DNA of 57,085 nucleotides from an uncultured bacterium (GTDB lineage: Bacteria > Patescibacteriota > Gracilibacteria > Absconditabacterales > Absconditicoccaceae), in assembly GCA_946408385.1 (NCBI GenBank), contig CAMJSB010000008.1:1-57085 (forward strand), given 5' to 3'. The position numbers and the translations under genes were made by a program. Positions within the stretch are counted from its first letter, which is position 1. Every line of letters starts with the position of its first letter. The notes beneath the pieces were generated by a model, which saw only the letters and a list, made by a program, of their open reading frames with translations, did no database searches and was not told the DNA's origin. This document shows positions 1-9,024 of the stretch, piece by piece.

Positions 1-256
1 CATCAGTTTGAAGTCAAACGATAGTTTCCAAGTCTTTATCAATATAACCTGGTTTATGAGAAGTAATAGTAGAGATAGTAGATGGATCAGCAGCTCTGAG
101 TCCATTATTATCTCTCTCCTCTTTTAAATATTTTTTCACTTCTTCCATCAATTTTGTTGTCCTTTCTGTAGGACCTGCAAGAAATGAAGCATCTCCATCA
201 TATGGAGTGATGTTGTCATAGACAAACTGTCTTACATTCAATGACATCTTGTTCAT
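1..256 (-). CDS. pflB: Formate acetyltransferase (pyruvate formate-lyase), 5' part
   Basis: N-terminal 85 residues of PFL; the gene continues past the window edge. PFL is a cytoplasmic glycyl-radical enzyme that converts pyruvate and CoA to acetyl-CoA and formate under anoxia. The visible part aligns from memory with E. coli PflB: NVRQFVYDNITPYDGDASFL matches NVRDFIQKNYTPYEGDESFL, followed by TSHKPGYIDKDLETIVGLQT. The glycine in IVGLQT is encoded by TGA at 14-16, which would truncate the protein under the standard code. The start is the ATG at 256; an internal Met at 247 is a possible alternative. The active-site cysteines and radical loop lie outside the window, and no PFL activase is seen here. 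It lies 27 bp downstream of a 40-codon ORF and may be co-transcribed with it. Confidence 0.93.
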
Positions 257-283
257 CGTAAAGAAATAAAATTCTGAATTATA

Positions 284-406
284 TTAGAATATAATTAGCT
301 CTCTCAAAAAATTTTCGCGCGATTCTTGTTGTAATAAATTGGGATTCATCTTCAAGCTTAATAAATCACCATCTACCAATTTGTCAAATGAATTTTCAAA
401 ACTCAT
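284..406 (-). CDS. Hypothetical 40-residue ORF between the secreted protein and pflB
   Basis: A small open frame of 40 codons whose ATG directly follows the TAA of the upstream secreted-protein gene (TAA then ATG, no gap, same frame). It ends with TAA 27 bp before the pflB start. The peptide starts MSFENSFDKLV and is polar with no recognisable domain. It could be a real short gene translated by termination-reinitiation, or a former C-terminal extension of the upstream protein cut off by the TAA. No homology is recognised, so this is a tentative call. Confidence 0.3.
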   Translation of the reverse strand: MSFENSFDKLVDGDLLSLKMNPNLLQQESRENFLRELIIF

Positions 407-2047
407 TTAAGATCCAAGCACAGGAGATTTATAATTTTGATCAATTACAATAAGAGATGCATTCTTATAAGGATTTCATTTAGAATCAGGACAAAAATTA
501 CCATCACTACCATATCCATTATCACAGCTCCATGAAAACACATTTTCCAATCTATTGATAGTATCTTTGGTCGTAAATTTTCCATAAATAAAATATTTAT
601 TATTCAGTTTCCCATTAGTTCCACCTCCTGTTCCTGTTACATTTCCATTCACAATAAAGTTTCATCTAATAAAAGATCATACTGCCACATCTCCTGAGAT
701 ATAATTATCAGGATCTCTAGAGACATTTCCAGAAAAATCACTTACTGAAGTACTAGAAACAAATCATCCCGTATTGAAAACAAATTTTCCATCATCATTT
801 TCAAGCCTACTTTCATCTATAATTAAATTTCCACTCAAAAGATATATATCATAATTCCTCGTTTCATTCCTACCTGTGAATGGTTTCACCGTAACATTTC
901 AATTTTTTACAATCAATGTTTTTCTCGCAATTTGATCCAAACTTACAGGATCTGGAAATCATTTTTCAGAACAAATAATTATATCACTACCATTGTTATT
1001 CCCCCATTTTCATCTACATAAAGATTCAGCTTTTTTTACTGCATAATTCATTAACGTAGCATTTGTTACACTTTTTGTACCAAAATATTGCATCTTTGTA
1101 TCTGTAGAATTCCCCTGTCAGCCAAACAAGTTTCAATTCTCATCTACTCAAACTATTCATTCTATGATGATTTTTACTAAATCATTTTCTGCCGAGAACC
1201 CACCACAGTTTATTCATGCCAAATTTCCAGTATAAACTACTTGAGGTTCTTCATCTCAAGAAAGAATAAAGATTTGAGTAAGTTGTTCTCCATTATTTTT
1301 ATATTCTTCAAAAAGGTTTTTCATAGAACCACCTGTTAGATTCGTAAATCTACATCATGCAAGTCATACTCATCCATTATAATCATATATAAATCATACT
1401 GGATACCTATTATTTATTCTAACAAAAGTCGGAGACAAATCTGAATCCTTCTTAATAGAAAGAAACTGAGTCCCTGTATCATAATTTACTCCAACAACTA
1501 AATGATACTCCTTTCACGAATAAACATGATTTAAACTTCCATAATATCAATAATTATCAGGTTTAAAATCATTTTTCACCCTATTTACACAAGAATCGTA
1601 GTCTTCCGTACTATCTTCTTGACATTCTTTCAATTGTGTTACATATCAAGACTTAGCACAATTCGTATATATTCATCATGACATATCTAATCATCCTATT
1701 GGCAAATCTTCACTACTCAATGGCCATAATCTCTCTCACCTTTCTGCATTATAATAAAATCATTTCATTTTTATTCCACACTCATAACTAGATGTTTTTG
1801 ATGTTCAAACCTCATATGTTCATGTCTGATCCCATGATTTATTTGAAAAATATATAAATCATCAGAAATCATTTCAATTATCCGCAAAATGAACATACAT
1901 CATATTATCTGTAAGCATTTTCTGTGTTAAAGCTCCTAATCCTTCAACATTCAAATGAAAAATCGTCGCAGATGTAAAAGATAAACTAAACATTCAAATA
2001 GCAAATGCTATTAACCCAAATTTTAGCTTTTGAATTTTGTTTTTCAT
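407..2047 (-). CDS. Secreted or surface protein of unknown function (546 aa)
   Basis: Starts MKNKIQKLKFGLIAFAIGM, a clear signal peptide with a basic n-region, then a hydrophobic stretch and small residues (SFTSAT) where cleavage is likely. The mature part is rich in Gly, Asn, Tyr and paired Cys (for example YECGIK, CVNR, LAGCRF), suggesting an extracytoplasmic disulfide-containing fold. No catalytic domain is recognised. The C-terminal third has beta-rich, Asn/Gly-rich segments (NGNVTGTGGGTNGK). Many glycines are TGA-encoded. It may be a pilin- or adhesin-like surface protein, but that is only inference from the leader and composition. It ends at a TAA immediately followed by an in-frame ATG. 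Confidence 0.85.
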
Positions 2048-2111
2048 GTTTTATGTAAAGAAAAATTAAAATTTTCCACATTCAATTATACACACAACTA
2101 TTAAAAAAGTC

Positions 2112-2146
2112 AAAAAAAATCAGACTTTTTTCATCTGATTTTTCAT
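2112..2146 (-). terminator. Rho-independent terminator after ruvC
   Basis: Read on the minus strand, AATCAGA and TCTGATT form a 7-bp stem followed by a T-run, about 20 bp after the ruvC stop. Confidence 0.7.
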
Positions 2147-2166
2147 TTTCTTAGAATTATAAAAAT

Positions 2167-2637
2167 TTACTTCCTTATTTTTGCCAAATATGCAAATCAA
2201 AGTGCATCTGCAGCATCATTATATTCAGGAATATCCTGCAAATTATAAAACCTTCTAATCGTTTTTTGAACCAACATTTTATCAGCTTTTCCATTTCAAG
2301 TAATAAACTTTTTTAGTTCTATAGGAGTAAGTTCTAATACTGGAATATTCTTTCTCAAAAATAGCATCATCAACGCTCATCTAATTGCATATACAAATTC
2401 AGCATTACTTTGATTGTAATCAGTAAAGAATAGTTTTTCCATAGCGATTTTTTCAATTGAATATATTTCCAACATCTCTGAAAAAAAATCAAAAATCTGA
2501 TTTGCTCTATTGAACTGATCCTCTCTGGTTGGAGATTTTTTATCTTGCAACAAAATCCCTGCATCGATAATTTTCAAATTATCATCTACCAATGCATAAC
2601 CCAATTTCCTAACTCACGGATCTATTCCTAGATACAT
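2167..2637 (-). CDS. ruvC: Crossover junction endodeoxyribonuclease RuvC
   Basis: 156 residues, the usual RuvC size. RuvC is a dimeric Mg2+-dependent nuclease that resolves Holliday junctions. The start MYLGIDPGVRKLGYALV carries the first acidic residue (Asp6) in the family motif GIDPG; the Gly before VRK is a TGA codon. AMEKLFF supplies the second acidic residue, and the C-terminal DAADALGFAYLAK matches the family H/DxADALA motif. Three TGA-glycines occur. It is followed by its own terminator and preceded by a REP-like cluster, so it is probably monocistronic. RuvA and RuvB are not in the window. Confidence 0.93.
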
Positions 2638-2663
2638 CGATTTTATTGTAAATAAATACTAAC

Positions 2664-2796
2664 TGTCATTCTGAGCGTTAACGAAGAATCCATTTTTCTT
2701 CATATTGTCATCCTGAACGAATGTGAAGGATCTTAAGTGAAAAAACAAATAAGACAGATAAGATTCTTCATTCCACTTCGTTCCATTCAGAATGAC
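2664..2796. repeat. REP-like palindromic repeat cluster
   Basis: Begins GTCATTCTGAGCG, ends with the inverse CAGAATGAC, and contains internal AGAATCC and AAGGATCTT arms. It lies between dnaJ (stop at 2804) and ruvC (start at 2637), both on the minus strand. Same family as the copies near 4.4, 16.8, 32.1, 41.5, 42.7, 51.4, 55.3 and 56.9 kb. Confidence 0.85.
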
Positions 2797-2803
2797 TTAT
2801 ACA

Positions 2804-3877
2804 CTATTTCCCATCTCTTAATTTTTTCCACAATCATTCCTCTTCCTTGCTCAATTTCTTTGGAATTGAAACCTCAGTCTCCACTATCATATCTCATTTA
2901 CTCTTGAATAATCACTTTTCTCCAAATCAGCGACCAGATATTTTGATTTTGTCTCAGATTTGTGTTCATTTTGGAATTTTTACCATCAATTTTCACTCTG
3001 GATGTGGCACTTCCACATCTCCTCAAAGAACTAAATCGAATATTGTAACACTTGCTTTTACATACAAATCATCTCATTCACGGCGATATTTTTTATTTGG
3101 GACAATGCGAATCTTGAGGTACAAATCTCCATCTGGAGCATCTCATATTCAAGCATCTCATTTTCACGAATATTTAATAAAAGAATCTTCCTTAATTCAG
3201 GCAGGAATCTTAATATCAATCACTTCTTTACTTTCTTCAAGTCAACCATTTCAAAGTTCTTTTCAGTTTTTTTTGTAAATCTTTCAGATTCATCCACATT
3301 GTCTACACGCACTAGAAGTTTGCATTACTCCAAATGGAGTCTGAGTTTGCTGACTAACTTTTCATTTTCCATTACAATTTGGACAAACTTCTTCAATTGC
3401 TCAATCCACTTTTTTCATCCTAGTATAAGTTATCTTCTTTTCACATCATAAATATGAATCTTCAAAACTAATTTCTATAATTTTTTTTAAATCTTCTCAT
3501 TTACGTACCTTTGCTCATCTTCATCCGAATCATCATCAAAAGAATCCTCAAAGCAAATCCCCTAAATCAATATCCACTCCTTCTCAACCTCAAAATCCTC
3601 CGAATCATCAAAAATTTCCAAAATCAAAACCTCATTGTCATCATCAAAATCCTCCCGTAAATCCTCATTTACGGAATGCATCATACTGTCACCTCTTTTT
3701 TTCATCAGAGAGAACTTGATAAGCTTCATTTACTTCTTGAAATTTTTCCTTACTTCATCACCTATCTGGATGATGTTTTATAGCCAGTTTCCTAAAAGCT
3801 TTTTTTATTTCCTCTGTGGATGCAGATTCACTTACTCAAAGTATATCATAATAATTCTTTTTAGGATCAAAATCCAT
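2804..3877 (-). CDS. dnaJ: Chaperone protein DnaJ with a reduced zinc domain
   Basis: 357 residues. DnaJ is the Hsp40 co-chaperone that stimulates DnaK ATPase and delivers substrates. The J domain spans roughly residues 8-70 (YYDILGVSESAS, then KHHPDR with the HPD motif). A Gly/Phe-rich linker follows that is built largely from TGA-glycines, including runs of consecutive TGA. The cysteine-rich region has only two CxxCxGxG-type motifs (CPNCNGKG and CRQCGGIG) instead of four. The C-terminal substrate-binding domains follow (IKIPAGIKEDS, DLVLGGDVEVPHP). The two surviving motifs resemble II and III, so Zn site II seems kept and Zn site I lost. DnaK and GrpE are not in the window. Confidence 0.95.
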
Positions 3878-4024
3878 CTTTATATTTATTATTGTATTAA
3901 AAATGTAGCACTTTTGTCTATTAAGTGATATTATAAATAAACAAAAACTGAATGCAATGGAAAAAGAATTTGACTTTTTCTTGCCCTCTTTTTCTTGCCC
4001 TCTATAAATATAATAAAATTTTAC

Positions 4025-4052
4025 TTGACATTTGATAGTATATCTTTAAAAT
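4025..4052 (+). promoter_or_regulatory. Sigma-70-type promoter for the small gene at 4077
   Basis: TTGACA, a 16-bp spacer, then TAAAAT, ending 24 bp before the ATG at 4077. Confidence 0.65.
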
Positions 4053-4076
4053 TAAAAAGTCAAAAATAAGAAAACT

Positions 4077-4292
4077 ATGAAACATTTCAATGTACCGGCA
4101 ATTGATGGTATTCCAGGTATTATGCCAGGAACTATAAAGGTTCCACCGCCACTCGAGTTCGATGATGAGGAGTATGCACCTGCTCCAATTACTGATGAGA
4201 CTTATGCCCAAAAAATGGCAAAGATTCCCAGATGTCGACGGCAAAACTCGACGGGCCACAAGCAACGTATGATGCCACACGATCAGGATTAG
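4077..4292 (+). CDS. Small protein of unknown function (71 aa)
   Basis: Supported by a promoter just upstream and a terminator 18 bp after the TAG. The N-terminal half is acidic and proline-rich (GIMPGTIKVPPPLEFDDEEY); the last 20 residues are basic and polar (RCRRQNSTGHKQRMMPHDQD). No signal peptide or membrane segment. All glycines are GGN codons with no in-frame TGA, and the 3' part has CGA/CGG arginine codons and a higher GC content than its neighbours. I do not recognise the family. The basic tail after an acidic arm could suit nucleic-acid or ribosome binding, but that is a guess. Confidence 0.6.
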   Translation: MKHFNVPAIDGIPGIMPGTIKVPPPLEFDDEEYAPAPITDETYAQKMAKIPRCRRQNSTGHKQRMMPHDQD

Positions 4293-4310
4293 TCCAGATT
4301 TCTATTTCAA

Positions 4311-4347
4311 AGCGGAATCTTAGTATACGAAGGTTCTGCTTTTTTAT
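4311..4347 (+). terminator. Terminator after the small gene
   Basis: AGCGGAATCTT pairs with AAGGTTCTGCT (two G-U pairs), followed by a T-run. Confidence 0.75.
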
Positions 4348-4386
4348 TTAAATTTTTATATCAACATACTAATATGTATCTCTAAT

Positions 4387-4469
4387 GTCATTCTGAGCGA
4401 AGCGAAGAATCTTAAGTGCAAGCTATTTTTCACTCAGCTAAGATGGGCTGATATTCGTCCAGAATGACG
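4387..4469. repeat. REP-like palindromic repeat
   Basis: About 83 bp, opening GTCATTCTGAGCGAAGCG and closing CCAGAATGACG, so the whole unit can fold as a long hairpin. It lies between the terminator of the small gene and the thrS leader. Confidence 0.85.
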
Positions 4470-4574
4470 TAAAAACCACAAAGAACATATAATAAAATAT
4501 TCTTTCAGATTTCTCTTGCATTCCATTTTAAAAATAATAAATTTTTTATTAGTTTATAATTTTGATTGGAAACT

Positions 4575-4625
4575 ATGAACAAGATAACAACGACTACAAC
4601 CACTACCACATGCCATATTTGGTAG
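4575..4625 (+). CDS. Threonine-rich leader peptide of thrS
   Basis: A 16-codon ORF reading M-N-K-I, then eight consecutive Thr codons (ACA ACG ACT ACA ACC ACT ACC ACA), then C-H-I-W and TAG. Its design is that of amino-acid attenuation leaders such as E. coli thrL. The TAG lies inside attenuator segment 2, so a ribosome that reaches the stop covers segment 2, whereas one stalled on the Thr codons covers only segment 1. A TATAAT-like -10 at 4555-4560 would put the transcript start only a few bases before the ATG. The peptide itself probably has no function beyond sensing charged tRNA-Thr. Confidence 0.85.
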   Translation: MNKITTTTTTTTCHIW

Positions 4626-4677
4626 GAGTTTTCTGTTGTTATAAATTCAAGAGCTCCTACCATTTGGTAGGTTTTTT
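4602..4677 (+). promoter_or_regulatory. Threonine attenuator of thrS (four mutually exclusive segments)
   Basis: Four complementary segments are visible: 1, ACTACCA (4602-4608, inside the Thr codons); 2, TGGTAGGAG (4620-4628, containing the leader stop); 3, CTCCTACCA (4654-4662); 4, GGTAGG (4666-4671) followed by six T. Pairing 3:4 gives an intrinsic terminator, 2:3 a 9-bp antiterminator, and 1:2 protects the terminator. Low charged tRNA-Thr should stall the ribosome on segment 1, free segment 2, and allow thrS transcription. The pairings are read directly from sequence; the regulatory behaviour is inferred from the known trp/thr/his attenuation model. Confidence 0.85.
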
Positions 4678-4697
4678 ATTAGATTACGATTATCAAG

Positions 4698-6593
4698 ATG
4701 TCAAATCATGAAGACACGCCTTTATTTAGACAACGTCACACACTAGCACACGTATTAGCAGAAGCTGTTCAGAGAGTTCAGCAACGAGATGTGGAAGTAG
4801 CAATCTGACCAGCAATTGATAATGGATTGTATTACGATTTCCTTTTTAGTGAAGAAAAACAAATCTGAGAAGATGACTTGAAAAAAGTTCAGGACCAGAT
4901 GGTAAAAATCATAAAAGAATGACAGGATATAATCCGCATCGACGTAAATGCTGAAGAATCAGATTTCCTTGTAAATAAATTGATGAAACAGAAATACAAA
5001 GATGAGATGAGAAGAGAATTTCTTGCTGATGGAGAATCTATTTCATTCTATGTAAATACCATCGCAGAAGCTGCTAAAGATAGAATTTTGGAATGAATTG
5101 ATGAAAACTACATCAAATATTATGAAGAAATAACTAAATTCTTACAAGAAAAGCATGCTGATAAATTCACAGGAAAATTTGCTACATTCCTAGATATGTG
5201 TGAATGACCTCACGTAGAAAATACCAAAGAAATCGATCCAAAAGCTTTCCAGATAGATAAATTAGCCTGAGCTTACTGGAGAGGAAACTCTAATAATGTA
5301 ATGATGACTAGAATTTATGTTTGGGCCTTCGAAGATAAAGAACATCTAAAAGCTTATGCTGAAGAAGTAGAAGAAGCAAAAAGAAGAGATCACAGAAAAT
5401 TATGAAAAGATTTATCAATTTTCATGTCTCATGACTTAGTTGGTAAAGGAATGCCTCTTTGGTTGCCAAATGGTGCAGTAATTAGAAAGCAACTTGAAAA
5501 CTATATCTACGAGAAAGAAAGAAATATGGGTTATATGCACGTATATACTCCATGCGTAGGAACAGTTGATTTGTACAAAACTTCATGACACTGGGATCAC
5601 TATCAAGAAAATATGTTCCCTTCAATGAAAGTAGATGAAGAAGAATTTGTACTTAGACCAATGAACTGTCCTCATCATATGTTAATTTATGCAAACGATT
5701 TAAGATCTTATAGAGATTTACCAATCAGAATTTGAGAATTTGCTACAGATTTCAGATATGAAGCAAGTGGAGTGGTTAAATGACTAGAAAGAGTAAGATG
5801 TATGTGTCAGAACGATGCCCATCTATTCGTTAGACCTGATCAAATCTGAGAAGAATTTAAGAAAGTGGTAACTTTGATTCTTGATGTGTATAAAGATTTC
5901 GGATTAACTAATTATAAATTCAGACTTTCATTAAGAGATCCTGCAGATAAAGAGAAATACTTCGATGATGATAATATGTGGAATGAAGCAGAAAATAAGC
6001 TCAGAGAAGTATTGAATGAGTTTGGATGTCCTTATACAGAAGCTATCTGAGAAGCTGCTTTCTATGGTCCTAAACTAGATGTAGAAGTTAAACCTGCAGT
6101 TGGTCCAGAAGTAACTTTGTCTACATGTCAGCTTGATTTCTTATTACCTAGAAGATTTAAACTAGAATATACTGATAAAGATGGAGAAAAGAAAACTCCA
6201 GTAGTAATTCATAGAGCAATATTCGGAACATTTGATAGATTTACTGCATTCTTATTAGAAGAAACTAAATGAGTATTCCCTTTCTGGTTAGCTCCTGAAC
6301 AAGTAAAAATCCTTCCAGTAGCAGATCCTTTCATTGACTATGCGAATAAAGTTTGTGAAGATCTGAGAAAAGAGAATATCAGAGTTTCAGTAGATACAAG
6401 TGCTGATAGTTTGAATAAAAAGATTAGAAATGCTGAACTTATGAAAGTGCCTTATATATTAATTGTATGAGAAAAAGAAGTAAATTCTGACTGAGTTTCA
6501 GTAAGAGTATTCAAGACTAAGGAACAATATGAACAAAGTGAAGCAGAATTCATAAAGGCTGCTGTTGAAAAAAGAGATAGTAGAGCGTTGTAA
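4698..6593 (+). CDS. thrS: Threonine--tRNA ligase, without TGS domain
   Basis: 631 residues. Charges tRNA-Thr in the cytoplasm. The protein begins directly at the editing domain (HTLAH at residues 14-18, matching the HxxxH zinc/editing motif; CEGPHV later), so the ~60-residue N-terminal TGS domain of typical ThrRS is missing. The class II core is intact: motif 2 region around [16 protein letters not shown], the zinc ligands Cys in MNCPHH and the later His residues, then [13 protein letters not shown] (motif 3). The C-terminal anticodon-binding domain starts near [10 protein letters not shown]. About fifteen glycines are TGA-encoded, including AIGPAIDNG and IGEFATDFR. The start at 4698 follows the attenuator by 20 bp; no earlier in-frame start adds a TGS domain. 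Confidence 0.96.
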
Positions 6594-6607
6594 TTCACAA
6601 AATATAA

Positions 6608-6680
6608 GAGATCGATTTCATAAGAGTCGGTCTTTTTTATTTTTAATAATCAAAAAACAGGTTTATCACCTGTTTTTTAT
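6608..6680 (+). terminator. Tandem terminators after thrS, the second bidirectional
   Basis: First hairpin AGATCGATT/AGTCGGTCT plus T-run (6608-6638). Second is AAAAAACAGG, a 7-base loop, CCTGTTTTTT (6653-6680), with an A-run on one side and a T-run on the other. The second can also end the converging minus-strand gene that stops at 6699. Confidence 0.75.
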
Positions 6681-6698
6681 TTTTAATTACAAATGTTT

Positions 6699-8222
6699 TT
6701 ATTCTTCCTCTGTTAATTTTTCAAATTTCAAATTAGTAGAAAAATCATTCCATGCTCCATCATTCATTTGAACAACAAACTTTTTATCCAATCTATCATA
6801 AACAGCTATTCATTCAGCCCAAGACTTTTCAACACTTCAATCACACTCATAAATTCTTACAGCTGGAGATATTTCTAAATTCTCTTTTTCTGAATACTTA
6901 ATTACATTAATAACATAAGAACAAGTCACATCATTCCTTCCAAAATTTTCTTTAATCGGACTTACTGAAAATGAAATATTCGATGATGGAAAGCTTAATA
7001 AATAACCTCATCTAGAAGACTTATACTGTAAACATCATTCCTTAGCCGGACTTTCTAAACATTCTTTTTTAATTGGAAGTTGTGGAACATTTGCATCAAA
7101 AGCTGTGGCTGAAACAGGTAAATCAATAGAGTCTCATGTAGATTCTGACACATTTTCTTCTTGGATATCTGAAGCCACTACATCACCTCAAATCACTAAA
7201 CTCTGTAATGTTCATTTGGTTGGTAAACTAAAATCAACCAAAATTTGGCATGTCATTTGTTTTTCCATTCCATCTCACGAAACTGTTACAATTAATCCCT
7301 CCTGCTTCAATGCGACTTCTGAACTGTTTACTTTTTGAAGTTTTTCTCATGATCACTGACAAATATTAGTTGCACGGGATTTTATCCATTCATTCACATT
7401 TTTTTCATTTGCAAACTTTATCAAATCTTTTAATTCAAATACTACATCATCAGAGACATCATGAATAAATATTCCCCACCAATCTCCATTTGATACAAAC
7501 CAAGAACGATCTTCACTCTGTTTATAGAAAATATCTCATTCAGAGGTTACAAAACTTTGTGCATTATTTTTAGAAAATGTTTCATTTAATCATTTACAAT
7601 TCCTATTTGGATCTGATGGATTACAACGGAAATAATTAATTGCAATTTCTTCTCAAGAATCAATCTTCTTAATCAAAAGTTTTCAGTCTTTTCAATCATT
7701 AAGTGGAAAATATTCATCATAGAAAGCAGGCAAAAGCAAAATACCAGCTTCTGATATATAATATCAATCATCACCATCAAATACCATATTCACCTGATTT
7801 CATAATCCAACTTTAGTTCATGAAATACTATACACTTTTACCACAGGAGTATTTTGATAAAATTTCTCAACAATTCCTGTAAGTTGGACAAAACCTGCAT
7901 ACTCTGAAAGATTTACAGAATCTGAATCCGACCTTATTCAAATTTTTCCATAGTTTATATCATCAATTGTATACGGATGAATAGTAATATTACCATCCAT
8001 TTTTATTTCTCACTGCAAATAAACTTCATCTCATAACGAAAAATTAAAATCCTGATTAGATTCCCACTTACTTCCACCAAAAATTTTAAACACAACTAAT
8101 CACGTTATCAACAAAATTAATAAAATAAACAAGAAAATCCAAACCTTAGATGTCTTCTTTTGTCTAGAATAAGGTCTGTTATTATACATTTTCTTTTGAA
8201 AAAAATCTGCTCTACTATCCAT
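6699..8222 (-). CDS. Membrane-anchored extracytoplasmic protein of unknown function (507 aa)
   Basis: Short basic N-terminus (about 25 residues with YNNRPYSRQKKTSK), then one hydrophobic helix (VWIFLFILLILLITGLVVF), so probably a type II single-pass protein with about 460 residues outside. The outer part is acidic and beta-rich, with an IKMDGNITIHPYTIDD segment and several Cys pairs (FRCNPSDPNRNC, CQILVDF, ECLESPAKEGC, TCSY, YECDG), suggesting disulfides. No known domain is recognised. Convergent with thrS; divergent from the small membrane protein and DsbA-like gene that follow, so those thiol-oxidising functions might act on it, but this is speculative. Confidence 0.8.
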
Positions 8223-8560
8223 TTCACTAAAACAATAAATAAAAAAACGAACCTAATTAATATAAAAAATTAACTACTTATTGCAATCCAAGATAATTTT
8301 ACCAGTTATAATAAGCATTTATTCACATAATAATCATAAATTTAACAACGTATTCAACATCAAATATACCATCCAAACTATTCATATCCATAAAACATTT
8401 GACTTATATACATAATTTATTTTTGTCAAAATAATTAAACAAACATAATCAAACCTGTCAAATGTTTTTATATTTATAACAACAATTCATCTTGTTTTAA
8501 CAATAAAAATGCCTAGTTATTAAACAGTATCGATAAAATATTTTACATAAATTGTATCGA
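8223..8560. other. Divergent intergenic region, 338 bp
   Basis: Very AT-rich gap between two divergently transcribed genes (8222 minus, 8561 plus). It must hold promoters for both. Partial elements such as TTGACT near 8399 are visible, but none has a convincing -10 at the spacing used elsewhere. No ORF, hairpin or repeat stands out. Confidence 0.5.
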
Positions 8561-8974
8561 ATGAAAACAGATAAAAAAGCAGGTTCTATAACGAAAAAAC
8601 AAAAAACTTCCGCAACTAAAGAATCTTCCCAAAAAACATGAAAAGCTAATGCTGTTGCAGAAAAAAAAGTTTCAAATGCCTGAGACACTAATGTTTCTGT
8701 TTTTACTAGAACAACAAACCCTAAAGTGATTATACAATCTGAAAACATAAAAGATAATTGAAAAATTTCTTGTCATAGAAATCGAAATAGTCATAAATTA
8801 ATAAAGTTTGTATGTTTTATCGTAATATGTTTAATCGTATTAATGACATTCTTCCTATCTCTCAAAACTTACAATATCGTAAATAATTTATCCAATTCTG
8901 TTAATGAATTATCCGGTACTGTAAATGAAACATCTGATACCGTTAACGAAATATCAGATTATTTTACACCATAA
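8561..8974 (+). CDS. Small single-pass membrane protein (137 aa)
   Basis: The N-terminal ~80 residues are strongly basic and Ser/Thr/Lys-rich (KTDKKAGSITKKQKTS). One transmembrane helix follows (FVCFIVICLIVLMTFFLSL), then a C-terminal ~40-residue heptad-like tail with the repeated pattern VNELSGTVNETSDTVNEIS, probably a short coiled coil. By the positive-inside rule the basic arm is cytoplasmic and the coiled coil outside. No known family. It lies 50 bp upstream of the dsbA-like gene on the same strand and is probably co-expressed. Confidence 0.75.
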
Positions 8975-9024
8975 TATCAAACTATTGATATACAATTTAT
9001 TTTATTTTTTATACTTTATAAACC

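Noticed and set aside
4561-4690. T-box riboswitch upstream of thrS
   Set aside because: No T-box bulge sequence or specifier-loop architecture; instead a translated Thr-rich ORF and attenuator segments are present.
4698-6593. Reading the many in-frame TGA codons as nonsense mutations (pseudogenes or sequencing errors)
   Set aside because: TGA recurs at conserved glycines in nearly every gene while TAA/TAG do not; code 25 explains all of them.
4698-6593. TGA as selenocysteine or tryptophan
   Set aside because: Trp is encoded by TGG at conserved places, no SECIS-like elements follow, and aligned residues are glycines.
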